Assembly (NCBI GenBank): GCA_002914805.1
Contig: JXTB01000081.1
Span: forward strand, 154,555-218,554
Reading direction: 5' to 3'
Source: Parasponia andersonii
Lineage: Eukaryota; Streptophyta; Magnoliopsida; Rosales; Cannabaceae
DNA length: 64,000 nucleotides
The notes beneath the pieces were generated by a model. It ran no database searches. It was not told the origin of the DNA and saw only the letters and a list, made by a program, of their open reading frames with translations. Shown piece by piece: positions 1 through 12,380 of the stretch (its first letter is position 1; every line of letters starts with the position of its first letter). The translations under genes were made by a program, and so were the position numbers.

Positions 1-1555
1 GAGGCAAAATAGGGATGTCTTTGCTTGGTCCCATAATGATATACCCAGGATAAATTCTGTACACGCCTACCCCCAATTGAACATCGATCCTAACTTTCCT
101 CCAGTAAGATAGAAACCTAGGAGATTTATGTCGGAGAAGAATAAAGCTATTAATAAAGAAGTAGAAAAACTAATAAAAAATAGCTTGGTTGAAGAATGCA
201 TGTACCCCTGCTAGGTCTCCAACCTAGTGGTGGTGAAAAAGAAGAATACGGATGACCGAGCCTGCGTAGATTTTACTAACCTAAATAAGGTCTGCCCAAA
301 AGGCAGTTTTCCTTTACAGAAGATTGATCAGATGGTCGACGCTACGGTCAGCTTCAGTAGAATGAGTTTTTTGGATGCTTACTCCAGGTATAATCAAATC
401 TCGATGTATGATAAAGATCAAGTCCATAAGGCATTCATCACAGAGCGAGGTCTGTGTTGCTACAAGCGAATGTCATTCAGTCTAAAGAATGCAAAAGCAA
501 CCTACCAAAGACTGATGAATAAAATGTTCACTGAGTTGCTGAGAAAAACGATGGAAGTCTATATTGACGATATGGTCGTAAAAATTAAAGTAACTATAGA
601 TCACTTGGGACATTTGGATGAGTACTTCCGAATTTCAAGACATTACTAAATGCGTCTAAACCCCAAAAAATGTGCCTTCGGAGTATTCTCTGGCCAATTC
701 CTGGGATACATAGTGAGAAAAAGAGGCATCGAAGCTAATCCCACTCAATTGTCTTCGAATGCAGACATACAAAAACCCACGACAGTCAAAGAAGTTCAGA
801 GTTTGACCGGGAAAATCGTAGCACTTAGTCAGTTTGTCTCTAAGATGTCCGATCGCTGTTGGCCATTCTTCCAGTGCATCAAAAAAAGTTTCTCGATCGC
901 TTGGGAGATGAACATGATAAGGCATTGACAGAACTCAAAGAATACTTAAGCCACCCTCCTATCCTATCTTCACCGATAGTGGGACAACGCTTATACGTGT
1001 ACCTAGTAGTATCTGAGGCAGCAGTCAACGCGGTATTATTCATTAAAGAGAAAAGCAAATAGAAGCCCATTTTTTATACAAGTCAGATACTACTAGACAT
1101 AGAAACACGATATAGTATAGCCGAAAAATTAGTTCTAGCTCTGGTAAATGCAAAGAAGTTGAGACAACACTTCGAAGCACATCTGATCATAGTATACACA
1201 GATTTCCCCATCTGGCAGATTCTTGCTAAGTTAGATTTGTCGAGGCATCTGATCAAATAGGCCATTGGGCTGAGAATGTACGACATCGAGTACCAGCCTC
1301 GGATGGCTAAGAAAGGATAGGTTATAGTGGACTTCCTAGTAGAAATCCAATCCTTTGGAGACCTACAAGACTCATTGCAGACACCTCTGGCTCTGGATAA
1401 ATTAACTTGGACACTTTACACTAATGGATCCACGAATACCTCAGGGTCTGGCATCAGGATAGTCTTGTAGTCCTCCACAAGACTCAAGATAGAGAGAACC
1501 CAGAGGCTCAGGTTCAAGGCAACCAACAACGAAGCAAATTATGAAGCACTACTCC

Positions 1556-1719
1556 CATGAAATCCCACATCGGCTGGAAAGGGGAACGAAGCACTCTTTA
1601 TAAGGGTGTGGATACCTTTCCCTATCAGACGCGTTTTGAAAACCGTGAGCTGCGGAGGGCAGTTTGGTCCAAGTGGCAAAGCGAACAATATCTGCTAGCA
1701 GGATTCTTGGGCTGTTACA
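1556..1719 (-). mobile_element. Short TRIM/solo-LTR-like insertion (about 160 bp)
   Basis: This non-coding block interrupts the second RNase H domain of the gypsy pol. On the minus strand it begins TGTAACAGCCCAAG and ends in ...GATGTGGGATTTCA, with the conserved middle words GCTAGCAGATATTGT and CTTATAAAGAGTGC. I recognise this as a very common dispersed repeat of eudicot genomes that behaves like a terminal-repeat-in-miniature or short solo LTR. The pentamer ACTCC occurs on both sides (1551-1555 and 1720-1724), consistent with a 5-bp target duplication, and the pol reading resumes in frame afterwards. The exact left edge is uncertain by 2-3 bases. The family name is not certain. Confidence 0.65.
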
Positions 1720-2491
1720 ACTCCAGAGTCTAGAGTTGGCTACCCAATTCGGGGTGGGAAGCATTACAGTAAAAATCGATTCACAACTAATAGTGGGCTA
1801 GATAAAAGGGGACTTTGAAATAAAGAAGCCAAGGCTACACAAATATTTCTCTAAGATGATGGGGGAAAAAGCCCGTTTCAGTAAATTCAACATTGAGCAA
1901 GTACCTAGGGAGATGAATTAAAAGGCTGACGAGTTAGCTAAAAGTGTGTCGTTAGGAGAAACAACCAAGCATACATAGGTGCTACTAGAGAATGAGTATG
2001 CAAAGGGTCCTAAGGAGAACCCCGCGTACCATGTTGACATGACTAAACCTAAGGTCGAATATTAAATGACGCCACTTACACAGTTCCTAACGAAAAGCAA
2101 GCTACCAAAAGACCCTGCTAAGGCTAGATTGATCAGAGTAAAAGCTACTCAGTATGCCATGGAGAAAGGGTAGTTATAGGAAGGTCAAAGATTAGACCAA
2201 TACTGAGGTGTATAGGTCCAATAGAGGCCTAGAAGTTGACGGAAGAGATGCACGAAGGGATATATAGAAACCACTCCAACGGACAGAGCCTCACCCATAA
2301 GGCTATGATGGCTGGATACTTCTAGCCGTATATGATAATCGAGGCAATCTAGTTTGTCAAGAAATGTGACAAAAGTCAAAGATTTACCCCTCTAAAACAT
2401 CAACCAGCGGAAGAACTCCATTCAATCATAACCCCCTGGCCTTCCACCAAGTAGGGTCTAGACATTATGGGAGAACTCCCCATGAGCCATA

Positions 2492-4193
2492 TGCTGGAAA
2501 TTCCGAAAAACAAATTTCAAAAAACAATTTTACTGAAAATGATTTCTGCAATTTTGTAAACAAATCAAGAAGTAGCAGAATAGGTATTTTAAAATTTTCT
2601 TGAAATTTTACAAAACAAAAACGTAGGATCGTTGATCTAGCATAAATCAATTCATGGATCTTGGTCTAGATAAAACCTGGAAGTACTTCATAACCATTGA
2701 GCCTTCCTATCGATTCTCTAGAGTCCGTTGAATGATCCAGTGTATGGGCACCTTCTTGATTCCCAACGAGAGATGAGCAAATGATTCGGAAGACGATCTT
2801 CCTTCTCCTTGAGTGCACATTTATGACCGTGGGTATCTCTCTCTTAGTTACCATAAAAGAACACAGGACTTCTCCCACGGTGGCTCATCTCTCCCACTCT
2901 CTCTTTTTCTCTCTGTCACACGAAAATGCACAGTTACTGTGCATGAGTGGCGTGTACAACTCTTAGAGTGACTTAGAAGAACTTTTCTCTTAAGTATTTA
3001 AAGAGATGTAAACCCTAATGGGTTTATTGGGCTCAACTGACCATTCAATTAGTTATTGGGCCATGTGTGAGCTAGATAGGAGACCTTATGGATCTAGATA
3101 ATCTAAGCTCCAATGGGCCAACTGCCCATAATCATAATTAACTATTAATTATGACTGGGCTATGTCCGTTAATATTGGGGAACTCCACTATAGGCCCAAT
3201 ATTGCACTCTTAAACTAAATGTCATATATTTTCTGTTAAGCTAATTAACACTTTAATTAACTTGATCCATTTAGCATATACTATACCTACAGACATACCG
3301 ATCCATTTAGCATATACTATACCTACAGACATACTCCCGATGCAATGTCGTACTAGTGAGGTGAAATTACCGTATTACCCCTTTAGTATATATTTACCTT
3401 TGAGTTGTCATTTTTCATCTAATGGATAATAATTGACTACAGTGTTTGTAACTGTCCATACAAACACAGTCAAATTCACAAAGTGAATACCTGGCGCCTG
3501 GTTTTTTATTATCTAAGTCCTTAAAAAAACTCAAAGTGACATTATATGTATGATATCCAAATCATGAAAGGCATTCTCTTTAATTTACAAAATTTATCTT
3601 CCAAGATACCGGAGTTCGAACCATATAATCGGAACTAGTCCTTTAGTATGTCAAAAAGATAAAACTCATGAAAGCAAGTCCGACAATCACTAGGATTAAG
3701 GTAATCTTGCAATAGTGCTAGATTAGTGAAAGATAGAATATTGAGTCACGGCACTTAACCTCAAATTCTATTTTCACTTGGTCCAGTTTAATGCACTTAT
3801 AACTTTCTTATAATGTACTAGTGTTTCTATCCGAAGTCAGACACTTCGATGATTGGAGACTTTATCAATTCTGTTGAAATAGACAACACTATATTCTATG
3901 TCAACATAAAATATTCCATCTTTATTTGTAGAATGTGAAATTTTAATTTAGATTTAATGAAATAAATAATTTAGTCTCCCATATGTGAACACTTCATACG
4001 AACAATTATTTATTACTCATTATTAGTCATGGAAACTTTTAGATGTTTGCATAATAGAAAATATTAACATCACATGTATATTATTGGGACATAATATGAA
4101 ATTTATTAACAACGAATAGATAACACTTAAATCCAATAAATATTGTTTAAAATGCCAAACAAAGAAACTACTTTCTAAGGCATATTCCCAACA
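2492..4193 (+). mobile_element. Nested solo LTR 1 (about 1.7 kb)
   Basis: The block starts TGCTGGAAATTCC and ends GGCATATTCCCAACA, an imperfect inverted terminal pair of the kind that bounds plant LTRs (TGTTGGGAATATGCC type, common in copia elements). It is flanked by CCATA (2487-2491) and CCATG (4194-4198), a near-perfect 5-bp target duplication. It splits the integrase: coding sense up to about 2485 resumes in frame at 4194. No internal coding region is present, so it is a solo LTR left by recombination. It contains a 36-bp tandem duplication at 3264-3334. Superfamily is inferred from the termini only. Confidence 0.7.
3264..3334. repeat. Two-copy 36-bp tandem duplication inside solo LTR 1
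   Basis: The word GATCCATTTAGCATATACTA with its continuation to ...CAGACATAC starts at 3264 and again at 3300, identical over 35 bases. It lies within the solo LTR. Confidence 0.9.
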
Positions 4194-4755
4194 CCATGGT
4201 GGTAAAAAATATGTCCTGCTAGCCATAGATTACTTCACCAAATGGGTAGAAGCCGAAGCGTACACTACCGTTAACAAGGCAGATATAATTAATTTCATTT
4301 GAAAAAATATCATCTGCCGATATGGGATCCTAAAAGAGATATATGCTGACCATGGTACGCAATTTCAGAATGCCAATCTCAAAGAACTATGTGACTTATA
4401 TGATATCAAGCTTTGTTTTTCATCTGTAAGTTATCCTCAAGGGAATAGCCAAGTGGTAGTAACAAATAAAGCTATCTTCAGTAATATCAAGAAAAGGTTA
4501 CAGAAGGCTAAAGGAATGTAGTAAAAAGAGCTACCAGCTGTTGTGTAGGCCTACTAAACTACTGAATGAAGGCCAAATGGGAGGGCACCTTTCGCTATGG
4601 TCTACAGGTCAGAAGTCGTAATCCCAACTGAAATTGGTCTTCCGACCGTTCACTCTGAAGTGGTAAAAGACTCCTCATTAAATGAGCAGTAGCTAAGTTG
4701 CAACATGGACCTCCTTGAAGAGACTAGACACGTGGCCCTGATCTACTGGACTCTT

Positions 4756-6507
4756 TGTTGAGAAATTAAGGTTTCAATCTTACTCACTTTTATTTTGAAG
4801 ATAACAAATATTTGATTTAATACTAATATTTTAACTTGATTATATAGTGAAATAGCTTTAAAATTTCTAACTCAAGTTAATCAAGGAATCAAGCTTGAAG
4901 AAGGATGCATATTGGAGCTATTAGAATCAAGATACAAGATCTTGCTTAGATAAGGTATATTCATATTTAGTCTTATATTTGATTTAGTTCATTGCACATA
5001 AATTCTCTTTGCATTAGCTCATACCTTTCGAAAGAATTTTTCAGACTATCTTATGCTTAAAATGTTATTTTATTATAAAAGTTTGAAAATAGAAAATAAT
5101 AATTTTAAATAGGCAAAATATTCTTTATAACATGATTTCTTAAGTTTAAATAAATTACAAATATATTTGAAATCATTATTATTTGAAAAAGATTTAAAAG
5201 AAGATTTTCTATTTGTAAACAATAATGTGTTTTAGGATGAACACTTTCTAAATTATTATTAAATATCTTTATGAAACTAAAAAAAGTTTGCAATATCCAA
5301 AATATTCTTTTTAAATTAAAATCTAATATTTTTAAAGTGTTTGAAATAAGTTTAGAAGTCAGTTTTTGAAAAATAACAAATGCTGTCAAAATCTAAAAAA
5401 TACCAAAATTCTACAGAGTTTGAAAAATGATCAAAAATGATTTTGATCGACCAAAATAACAACTGTGATTTTAGTTGACTAACTTGGTCGACCACTTTTC
5501 AGAACAGTGGTCAGAAATGATCGTTGGAGCCGATCTAACATGTCAAACTCCAACAACTATATTTTTGTCGACTAAATTTAATTTGATCGACCAAATATTT
5601 GGCAGAATGCTAATAACGGTTATAAATGGCTAGTTTTCTTGGATAACTATATATAAAGCCTCATTTGATAGCCCTTAAGACAAGAGCATGAAGTTAAATT
5701 GATATTCATCTACTCTCAAAGTGTCTTAGCCTATTTTCACGTCAATTATACTTTCAAATCATATTAAGCCAATCTTAGAGTATTCATTGTGTATTGTTCT
5801 CAAATCTCCTAAGCCAAAATTATATTAATTACTTTGTGAGGAGAGTTTGTGAGTATATTCACTTCTATATTGTAAAACCATTTGAGTTGAGATAAGGTTA
5901 GTACCAAAATCATAAAAAACCCATACATAGGTGAGGCTGGCATCATATTCATAAATAACTTGATTTAGGTAAGGTTGCCACTAGAGTCTAAACAACCTGT
6001 GAGTTAGTAAGAATAACACCATTACCTATATAATCCATATAGGTGAGGTTGTCACCGGAGTCAAAACAATCCGAGGTTAGGCATAATAGAATCAGAGTCA
6101 AGAATATAATAAAGACTAGGGTGTGCCTAAGAAGAATTCACTTCGTTTGTACAAGAATCGGACATACCCATAATTTTAATCTGATAGTGGAAAGCTCAAA
6201 ACAAGTTGTCGATGGCTAGGGACATAGGCAAACTGTCATGTTTATTGGCCTCGTAAAAATTGAGATTGCATTTTCTCTACCCCTATACTATTTACTTTAA
6301 TGCAAACTATTTGATTGTATGTTTGATATTTGTTATGCTTAATTGGCTTGGTATTATTTTTATATATTTGATATTATTGTTTATTTAGCCTCAAAATTTC
6401 AAAATAGTGATCTATAGTATTACATAATTGAAAAGCTTCTTAAAATATTTTAAAATCCAATTCACCCCTTTCTTGGGTTGTCAATCTTAGGCTGATAATA
6501 GCTAACA
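4756..6507 (+). mobile_element. Nested solo LTR 2 (about 1.75 kb)
   Basis: The block starts TGTTGAGAAATTAAGG and ends GATAATAGCTAACA, giving TG...CA termini with a short inverted match (TGTTGAG/CTAACA). Flanks are CTCTT (4751-4755) and CTTTT (6508-6512), a 4/5 target duplication. It interrupts the integrase C-terminal region. Just inside its 3' end it carries a CAATTCACCCC...TTGGGTTG word typical of plant copia LTRs, and it has no coding region, so it is read as a solo LTR. Three partially similar phrases (AGGTGAGG, AGGTAAGG and AGGTGAGG contexts at about 5928, 5968 and 6050) suggest internal degenerate duplication. Confidence 0.65.
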
Positions 6508-6730
6508 CTTTTACCATCAGCAGGCCAGATTCTATTATGCAAAGAAGGTCAATGCTCGCTGATTTAACACTGGAGATTGGATCTTAAAGTTCATAACAAA
6601 AAATTCTTCAAAATTAGATGCTAGCTAGGTCGGATCTTAAGAGGCAATTAAAGTACTCGACAACGATGCATACACTCTGAAAGAACTCAAGACTGGGAGG
6701 AATTAATCCAACACATGGAACACCTAACAT

Positions 6731-7920
6731 TTGAAAAAATATTATGTGTAAATCATATGTAATTACTTCTATTATTGAATAAAGAGTTCAGTTCAGCATA
6801 GATCAAAATGCCTGTCACGTCAATTTGTTGACAATTTGCTAACCAATTCGTTGTCCACGGGAATCTAGATCTCAATACCCAATAATGCCTTTTTCATGTA
6901 GCAAGTCTATTGAGATACATTTTTGTGCCAAACCATACTAGGAGTACCATATTGTGCAATAAAACACTTGCCAATGACTAGAGAATACATATAAAGTGGA
7001 ACGAGTTGTGCAATAGATGATTGCCAGCCACCCGCCCGTTTACACGTTAGGGAAGAACTACGCGATAAAATCCTCGCCAATAAGTGCCCTATGAAACAAG
7101 AAAAGCTATGTGACAGATATTTTTTCCAGCACTAACCTTTTAAACTATTCGTCAAAAAGTAGATAAAGACTAATCAAAGGCATAATCAAGGTCTACCCGT
7201 TAGAAGTAAACCCTCTTCCTGGGGGTTAGTTCATTGGAAACAAACTCAAGTATACCAAGTGAAGAAATATATATATATATATAAATATAATGAGGCTTTT
7301 CGAATACAAAAAAATTAATCGAGGCCAATTATTATTTATTAGTACTTACTTTACGAAATACATAGTTGACGAAGATCCAAACACTGAAAACCTTACTTTT
7401 CGGAAGAAAGTCTGGGCCAAACTCGCAAGGACACATCAGAATGATAATGCCCTGTCTACTCTTAATAAGAGCTAAACCCAGGACTTTTCTTCAATAACGA
7501 TGGATCCAAGCAAGAATCGACCAATCCCTAAAGCTAGCTCCTGGCGTGATTCCATTTAGGACCAAAAAAAAGTCCAACTATACGTGCGGATCAAATTCTA
7601 TTAAGAGAAGCTATGAGAGTAATTACATATCTTCGGCACTGGACAAGCCAGAACTTAAGTCTCGATTTCTAGAGTTAATCTTGTCAGTTATAGTGTGGAG
7701 ATAATTTACTAATAATTCCAAATCATATATGATTGGGTTAGACCTAGTGGTCAATCGATTCGCCGACAAGGGAATGATATCATATATGATATCTGACCGT
7801 GACAACAAATGCAAGCAACAGAAAGAGGAAGATAAAATAAAGATAAGCAATATATGCCGACTTTATTACTTAAACAAATTTTTACAACAAAGGTCAGCTT
7901 TACACAACATAGCTCATATT
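6731..7920. other. Non-coding spacer between pol and the antisense gene
   Basis: This is the internal 3' part of the Tat element. It contains scattered weak ORFs without recognisable motifs and an AT dinucleotide run at 7268-7283. I see no gene here. Confidence 0.6.
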
Positions 7921-10900
7921 TTACAAATATACAGAGGAGCAAGGGTCCTTAATTACCTCCAATGAGGGGAGGGATGCTAGGATCAATGCTCGATTTGGTT
8001 TCAACAGGGGGTGGCGCATCAGGCTCAGACTCATCACTAGATAGTATAACCACACTCAGTTCTGCACCAGTTGAAGTTCTAGGAACAGGCTGACCCTCAG
8101 AATTGTACGTAGCTTGCTCTGGTGGATTAGAGGCAAGTATTATCTCCTTATAGACCGAGGCAAATATCGAGGCCCATCATTCTCTTCATCGAGCATCCTC
8201 AGTATATCAGCAGGGTACACGATATTAATTTCGTCTCCCAGTTATTGCATGTAGTACTTAATGGAGTAATGGACCCTCTTGACACCTTTCTGCTCATTAA
8301 AGTAGTCTAGTGTTACCATATCGGCGTGGCCTTCGAATTCTCTATTTTCCTAACCAGACCTGTAGCTCTCCACAAAAAGGATATCCACCTGCTTCTGATA
8401 CCTTACCTTCAATTTCTCCACATCTGCCAGCCAATCCTTCAGTGCCGCCGACCTCAGCTCTACCTACTGCTACGATAGATTAACCAAAATATTATTAATA
8501 TCAACTAGGCCTTCGTTGCACTTACGGGTCAACTCCATGTGAATTTTCAGTTTTTTATAATAGTCAAAGTGGATGCGGGTAGTTACCTCGTTAAACTAGT
8601 CAAGCTTCTGCTAAAGGGAGTAGGCCTCCAACTTGGCTTTCACCTCAGCCTTCTTCGTATTTTTAGCCTCATCAACAAATTTATCGTAGGCAATGAAGGT
8701 GAGTCCTTTCTCTACCACAATATTCAACTGCTCCTGCTCTTTAAGCTTGGCCTCAGAATGAGCCAGAATTACGAGCTTGGCTTGAGAACATAGACCCAAA
8801 ACCTTTGCTTCCAAAGATCTAAGTTTCCCCTTTGCCTCGGCTAACTTGGCGGCCAGCTCCTCACGCTTGGCCCTTTCAATGCTTAGGGCATAAGCCATCG
8901 CAGTGCTAATCCTAGTGTCCTCCAGGTTTCAATACAAGTCAAAGTTTGCCTTTACCGTAGTGAAAAAGACTTTGTTTTGTCTCACCGCCATAATATTTGC
9001 ACTCAACAACCGAGTCAGCCTCTCAATATGTGACGAGTAGAAAGACTGAGTTGCGGCCAGCTACAAAAACAAACAAAAGTCAAGTTTGTAACATTTAAGA
9101 ACTTGGAGACATTAGTTAAAGAACCCAAACCTGTACAATACTGTAGCTAGTAATGAGATCCACATTCTCTAAATGGAAAGCTTCTAGCTCGAACTTCACG
9201 GCTGGATCCTCCTTATTGGTACCACTCATGTCTGTAGAACACGACTCCTCCTCGCCAATGATGAGGACCCTTGTCCCCTCTACTGAAGTTACCCCAACAA
9301 TGCCTATCGATGCTCCTGGAGTAAGGGGTATGAGGGAAGGGAAGGTGGTGTATCATCGGCAATAAAAGCTTTTATAGCCATTACTGGCATGTCACCAGCA
9401 TTAAGGGCTTCCGCGGCTACTACCGTCTCAACAGCCTCGTCAGCTGGCTCTAAAGAGAAGCAGTCGAGTTATGATTTTTCAGTCTTATCTTGACCAATGT
9501 GCTCGGAGGGACTGCCATGCACAAACCTCCTCCTCCTAATGACGGTCAAAGTAATGTCATTGTTATTGTCAAATGAAAAGATGGGTTTACCCCTCTTCGC
9601 TGTTGGACCCCCTTACACTTCAACTAAACCCTCATTGTGACTCCTCTTGAGCAGAATGGATGGAGGAGAAGATAAGCGGGATTTAATCATAGGGGCTCTG
9701 CTAATGAGCTCTACAATCTCCCCACAGTTGTGAGCAGAAGGAAACCTAACCTCCTTGCCAGACCCTGTGCCCGCTTTCGGCCCAGAACTGGAGACAAGAG
9801 TAGCCGATATAGTGCTACCCCCAAGTAGGCTTGAGGATGCCTCTTTGCCATATTTTATCACTATGTTTGGCATCTCTTAAGCCATAAATCTAATCGCTTA
9901 AGGGGGATACACAGTGTCCACATCATCCATATATACGAACAGTCCTTCTAGCTCATCATCTGAGTCTGTATCATGGGCATCGATCCCCCATTCTCTGATC
10001 TCGTTCTCGGACGACACGACCAGACGTCATCTGGTAGGAGCTTTGGGTTGTGTATAGTGGACGACAGTACTCCCTTTGGCTAGGGAAGAGTCTACCAAAG
10101 GACCTGCATCTGAACCAATAAGGTGTAACTTTTAAAAAAATGAATAAAAAATATATGATAAATAAAAATAATAATAATGAAGCCTTACCTTTGATCCTTT
10201 TGAGAGTCGAGATCTTATCACTACGGAGCCTGGTGCACTCCCTGTTCATGAGCCCCACAGCCTTCTTGAGCTTATGGCTAGTCAGTGCAACTAAGTCATT
10301 AGGCCCTGCCATCTGATTTGAAGCCATGACCTGACAACCAACCATGGCAACACGGTTCTATTCATCCCGACAAAACCAATTCAATGCTGAAGCATCAAGT
10401 CTGCTATAGAGATGTTTGTGATGACCTACGTATCCAATGAAAAGGGCAGAAGCGAAACCATCCTTGGTATCATGTTCGTCACCTAGCTTGAATGTGGCAG
10501 CAATTGCTAGAGGATCCGAAAACGACGATCTTTCTAACACTTGGAGCCAACCCACTGATGACTATAGGTCAAGTCTACTCTCCTTTGTAGAATCTGTGCA
10601 GAGTTAGATTTTTTTAAAAAAATAAAGAGAAAAAGGGAGGGAGGGCACACACGGACCCTAAAAGACAATACACTACTTATTATGGGTAAAATATGATGGA
10701 ATTCAGAAACGCACCCCATGCACTAATGGAAAGCACCATACTTCTCCTATGGTATACAACTTAGAGTGGGAGTCCTATTGCTTATCTGAACTAGGCAGAC
10801 CCTAAAAAATGTGACGCTCCAAGAGTGGCTGGAGGGAAAAAGTGGGGTAGGAGCTCTTTTTAGAGGTAAGGGTAAGTTTGTAAGCATAAAAGACCACCTC

Positions 10901-11225
10901 AAGATCAATATACACGTTCAGCAATATTGACAAAGCTGAAAGCACTATTCAAGATCATGATTCCATTGGCATTAAGCTGCATAGAATGAATCATTGTCAA
11001 AGAGAAAAATTGGTGAATGAAGAGGGGAAGAGGGAACTATAGCTATTCACGATGCTTCCTTCCTAGGACGATGACACCCTCGGGAGAGGATGGATGCAAA
11101 TACCAGTCAGAAGGATCCTCAACCCTTTGAAGGATAACTCCATCAGGGAAGCATAGCTTCCTCCTCAGTAAATCTATCTTAGAATCCAAAATAGCGCAGA
11201 GCTTTTGACTTTGGTTTAGAACCAT
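7921..11225 (-). pseudogene. Antisense, intron-containing gene of the Tat element (Transposase_28-like, coiled coil)
   Basis: A minus-strand coding series runs opposite to pol, between integrase and the 3' LTR. The N-terminal part (11225-11043) reads MVLNQSQKLCAILDSK...; 10990-10700 in two frames gives phrases resembling the 'putative gypsy type transposon' domain of plant Tat elements. One frame with a single stop covers 10555 to about 10189. A clear GT-AG intron lies at 10188-10129 (60 bp) and a second at 9130-9061 (70 bp, TTTTGTAG acceptor). The C-terminal half (about 9060-8400) is rich in Ala, Lys, Glu and Leu and looks like a long coiled coil (ERAKREELAAKLAEAKGKL). The terminal stop is probably at 7921-7923. 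Premature stops and frame changes make it a pseudogene. Extra antisense ORFs are known in this clade; their function is not established. The domain match is from recall and moderate in certainty. Confidence 0.6.
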
Positions 11226-11586
11226 TTTAGTAGATACATTTGAGAAGCTAAAAGCTTTGAAGAGATAAGAGATTCTAAAGCCCTAAGATTTGGGAATGTA
11301 AGAAATTTTGGGAGAAAAAGCAAGTGCACCTAGAAAGTTTTGGTAAAATGAAATAAGAGCAAATATGGTTTTTATAGTAGAGGAGCGGAAAAGTCATTTC
11401 ACCAAAAGAATAGCACGAGAGAAATTTATAAAAGATAAAATTTTTGAAAAATTGAAAATTCGTGACATGGGAAAACGTGCAACTATATTGGTAACTGGCA
11501 TATAATGATGGATTTAAGCTACGATTTCCCCCTCATATTAATGAGCCAAAAGTGTGATTTCTCATTTTGATAGGCGCTAGTCCATT

Positions 11587-11606
11587 AAAAAAGGAAATGG
11601 GGATAG
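11587..11606 (+). other. Polypurine tract of the left Tat element
   Basis: A purine-rich run (AAAAAAGGAAATGGGGATAG) ends two bases before the predicted 3' LTR start, where the plus-strand primer of LTR retrotransposons is expected. It fixes the LTR boundary and element orientation. Confidence 0.7.
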
Positions 11607-11607
11607 T

Positions 11608-12380
11608 TGTGGGGCCTATTTCTGTTATGCTTGTCACATGATTCAAAGAAGTGACAAAGTAAAAGAATATAATGGATGAATTCAGTACAGACACCTAAGG
11701 ATATTACTTAAATGACACATGAGTTCCACGTGACACAATATAAGCTTACTAAATCTATGAGGGTTAGTGCTGAGCCCCGTCTGTGGTCTGCATCAGATAG
11801 ACCCTCAGAAGAGTCAGTCATATTTAAGCTACCCCAGATATGAGGTCTGGAACCCTCGAGATTTTACAGTCCTCCATTCTCACAAATGGCATTCAGCCTC
11901 AAACTCAGACAGAGCATTTATTACTCTCTCGCAGTCACTATGTGCATTAGGTGAACTGCTTTATAGAGCTACAAACAACCACGATTTCGTTCGGTATAGG
12001 CACATATCAAAGGAGATCGTGGTAAACAGGCAACGTCAAATCAAAAGGAGTTGTAGTATCTATAATCCACGATTTTCGGAGCACATAACAAGGAAAAGAA
12101 GATAATTGGTCTTGAAATTAGGAAGGGCATTGGGCACTTAATTTCAGGACATACATACACACACATACATATATATATATATGTATATGTGGCACATCTT
12201 TAAAAAAATGCACTAATTCAATTGCTATCTCTTCCATTTTCTAATCTTTGAGAAAAATATTTGACTTAAGCATCAGAGAGTTTTCGAGATAATCACCTCG
12301 GCTTCCTCTTTAGAATCAATAATAGATTTAAATCGAATAAAAGAAAACTAGTAAGCAATTGGTAGAAGAACGCACCAACA
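11608..12380 (+). repeat. 3' LTR of the left Tat element
   Basis: It starts TGTGGGGCCTATTTCTG and ends CGCACCAACA. Several blocks align in order with the LTR at 60349-61171: the first 20 bases, the CAGACAGAGCATTTA word (11906-11920), the TGACTTAAGCATC(A/G)GAGAG word (near 12262) and the terminal CCAACA. It is about 773 bp long, against 823 bp in the right-hand copy. Confidence 0.75.

Larger units (their letters stand above)
1..6730 (+). pseudogene. Gypsy pol pseudogene (RT, RNase H, integrase)
   Basis: Reverse transcriptase runs from the window start to about 1060, with the catalytic YIDD at 560-571. The frame is broken by a TAG near 213, a TAA at 647-649, and a frameshift near 880. The connection and RNase H region follows (1080-1340, then the second, archaeal-type RNase H at about 1400-1960). 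The integrase zinc finger is near 2250-2380, with one cysteine of the second pair apparently lost. The integrase core resumes after the first solo LTR (AIDYFTKWVEAEAY near 4215-4265), and the C-terminal part resumes after the second (6515-6730, GDWILK-type motif). Many stops are TAG where the family has Gln or Trp. No function is expected. The three interruptions are the nested elements listed separately; around two of them the coding sense resumes in frame once the insert and one target-site copy are discounted. Confidence 0.85.
1..12380 (+). mobile_element. Decayed Tat-clade Ty3/gypsy LTR retrotransposon, 3' part
   Basis: The 5' LTR, gag and protease lie outside the window. What remains, in order, is reverse transcriptase, two RNase H segments, integrase, a gene on the opposite strand, a polypurine tract and a 3' LTR. 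Tat-clade assignment rests on the reverse transcriptase wording (FAWSH near 25-40, DFTNLNKVCPKGSFPL near 270-315), on a second RNase H-like segment after the first (ATNNEANYEAL near 1520-1550), and on the antisense gene between integrase and LTR; dual RNase H and extra ORFs are known features of this clade. The 3' LTR is homologous to the 5' LTR of the element at 60349, and both elements share their pol wording, so they belong to one family. Stops and frameshifts throughout show it is dead. Three smaller elements are inserted in it (1556-1719, 2492-4193, 4756-6507). Confidence 0.85.

Noticed and set aside
3264..3334. 36-bp duplication and other short direct repeats considered as CRISPR-like
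   Set aside because: Only two adjacent copies without spacers, in a plant retrotransposon LTR.
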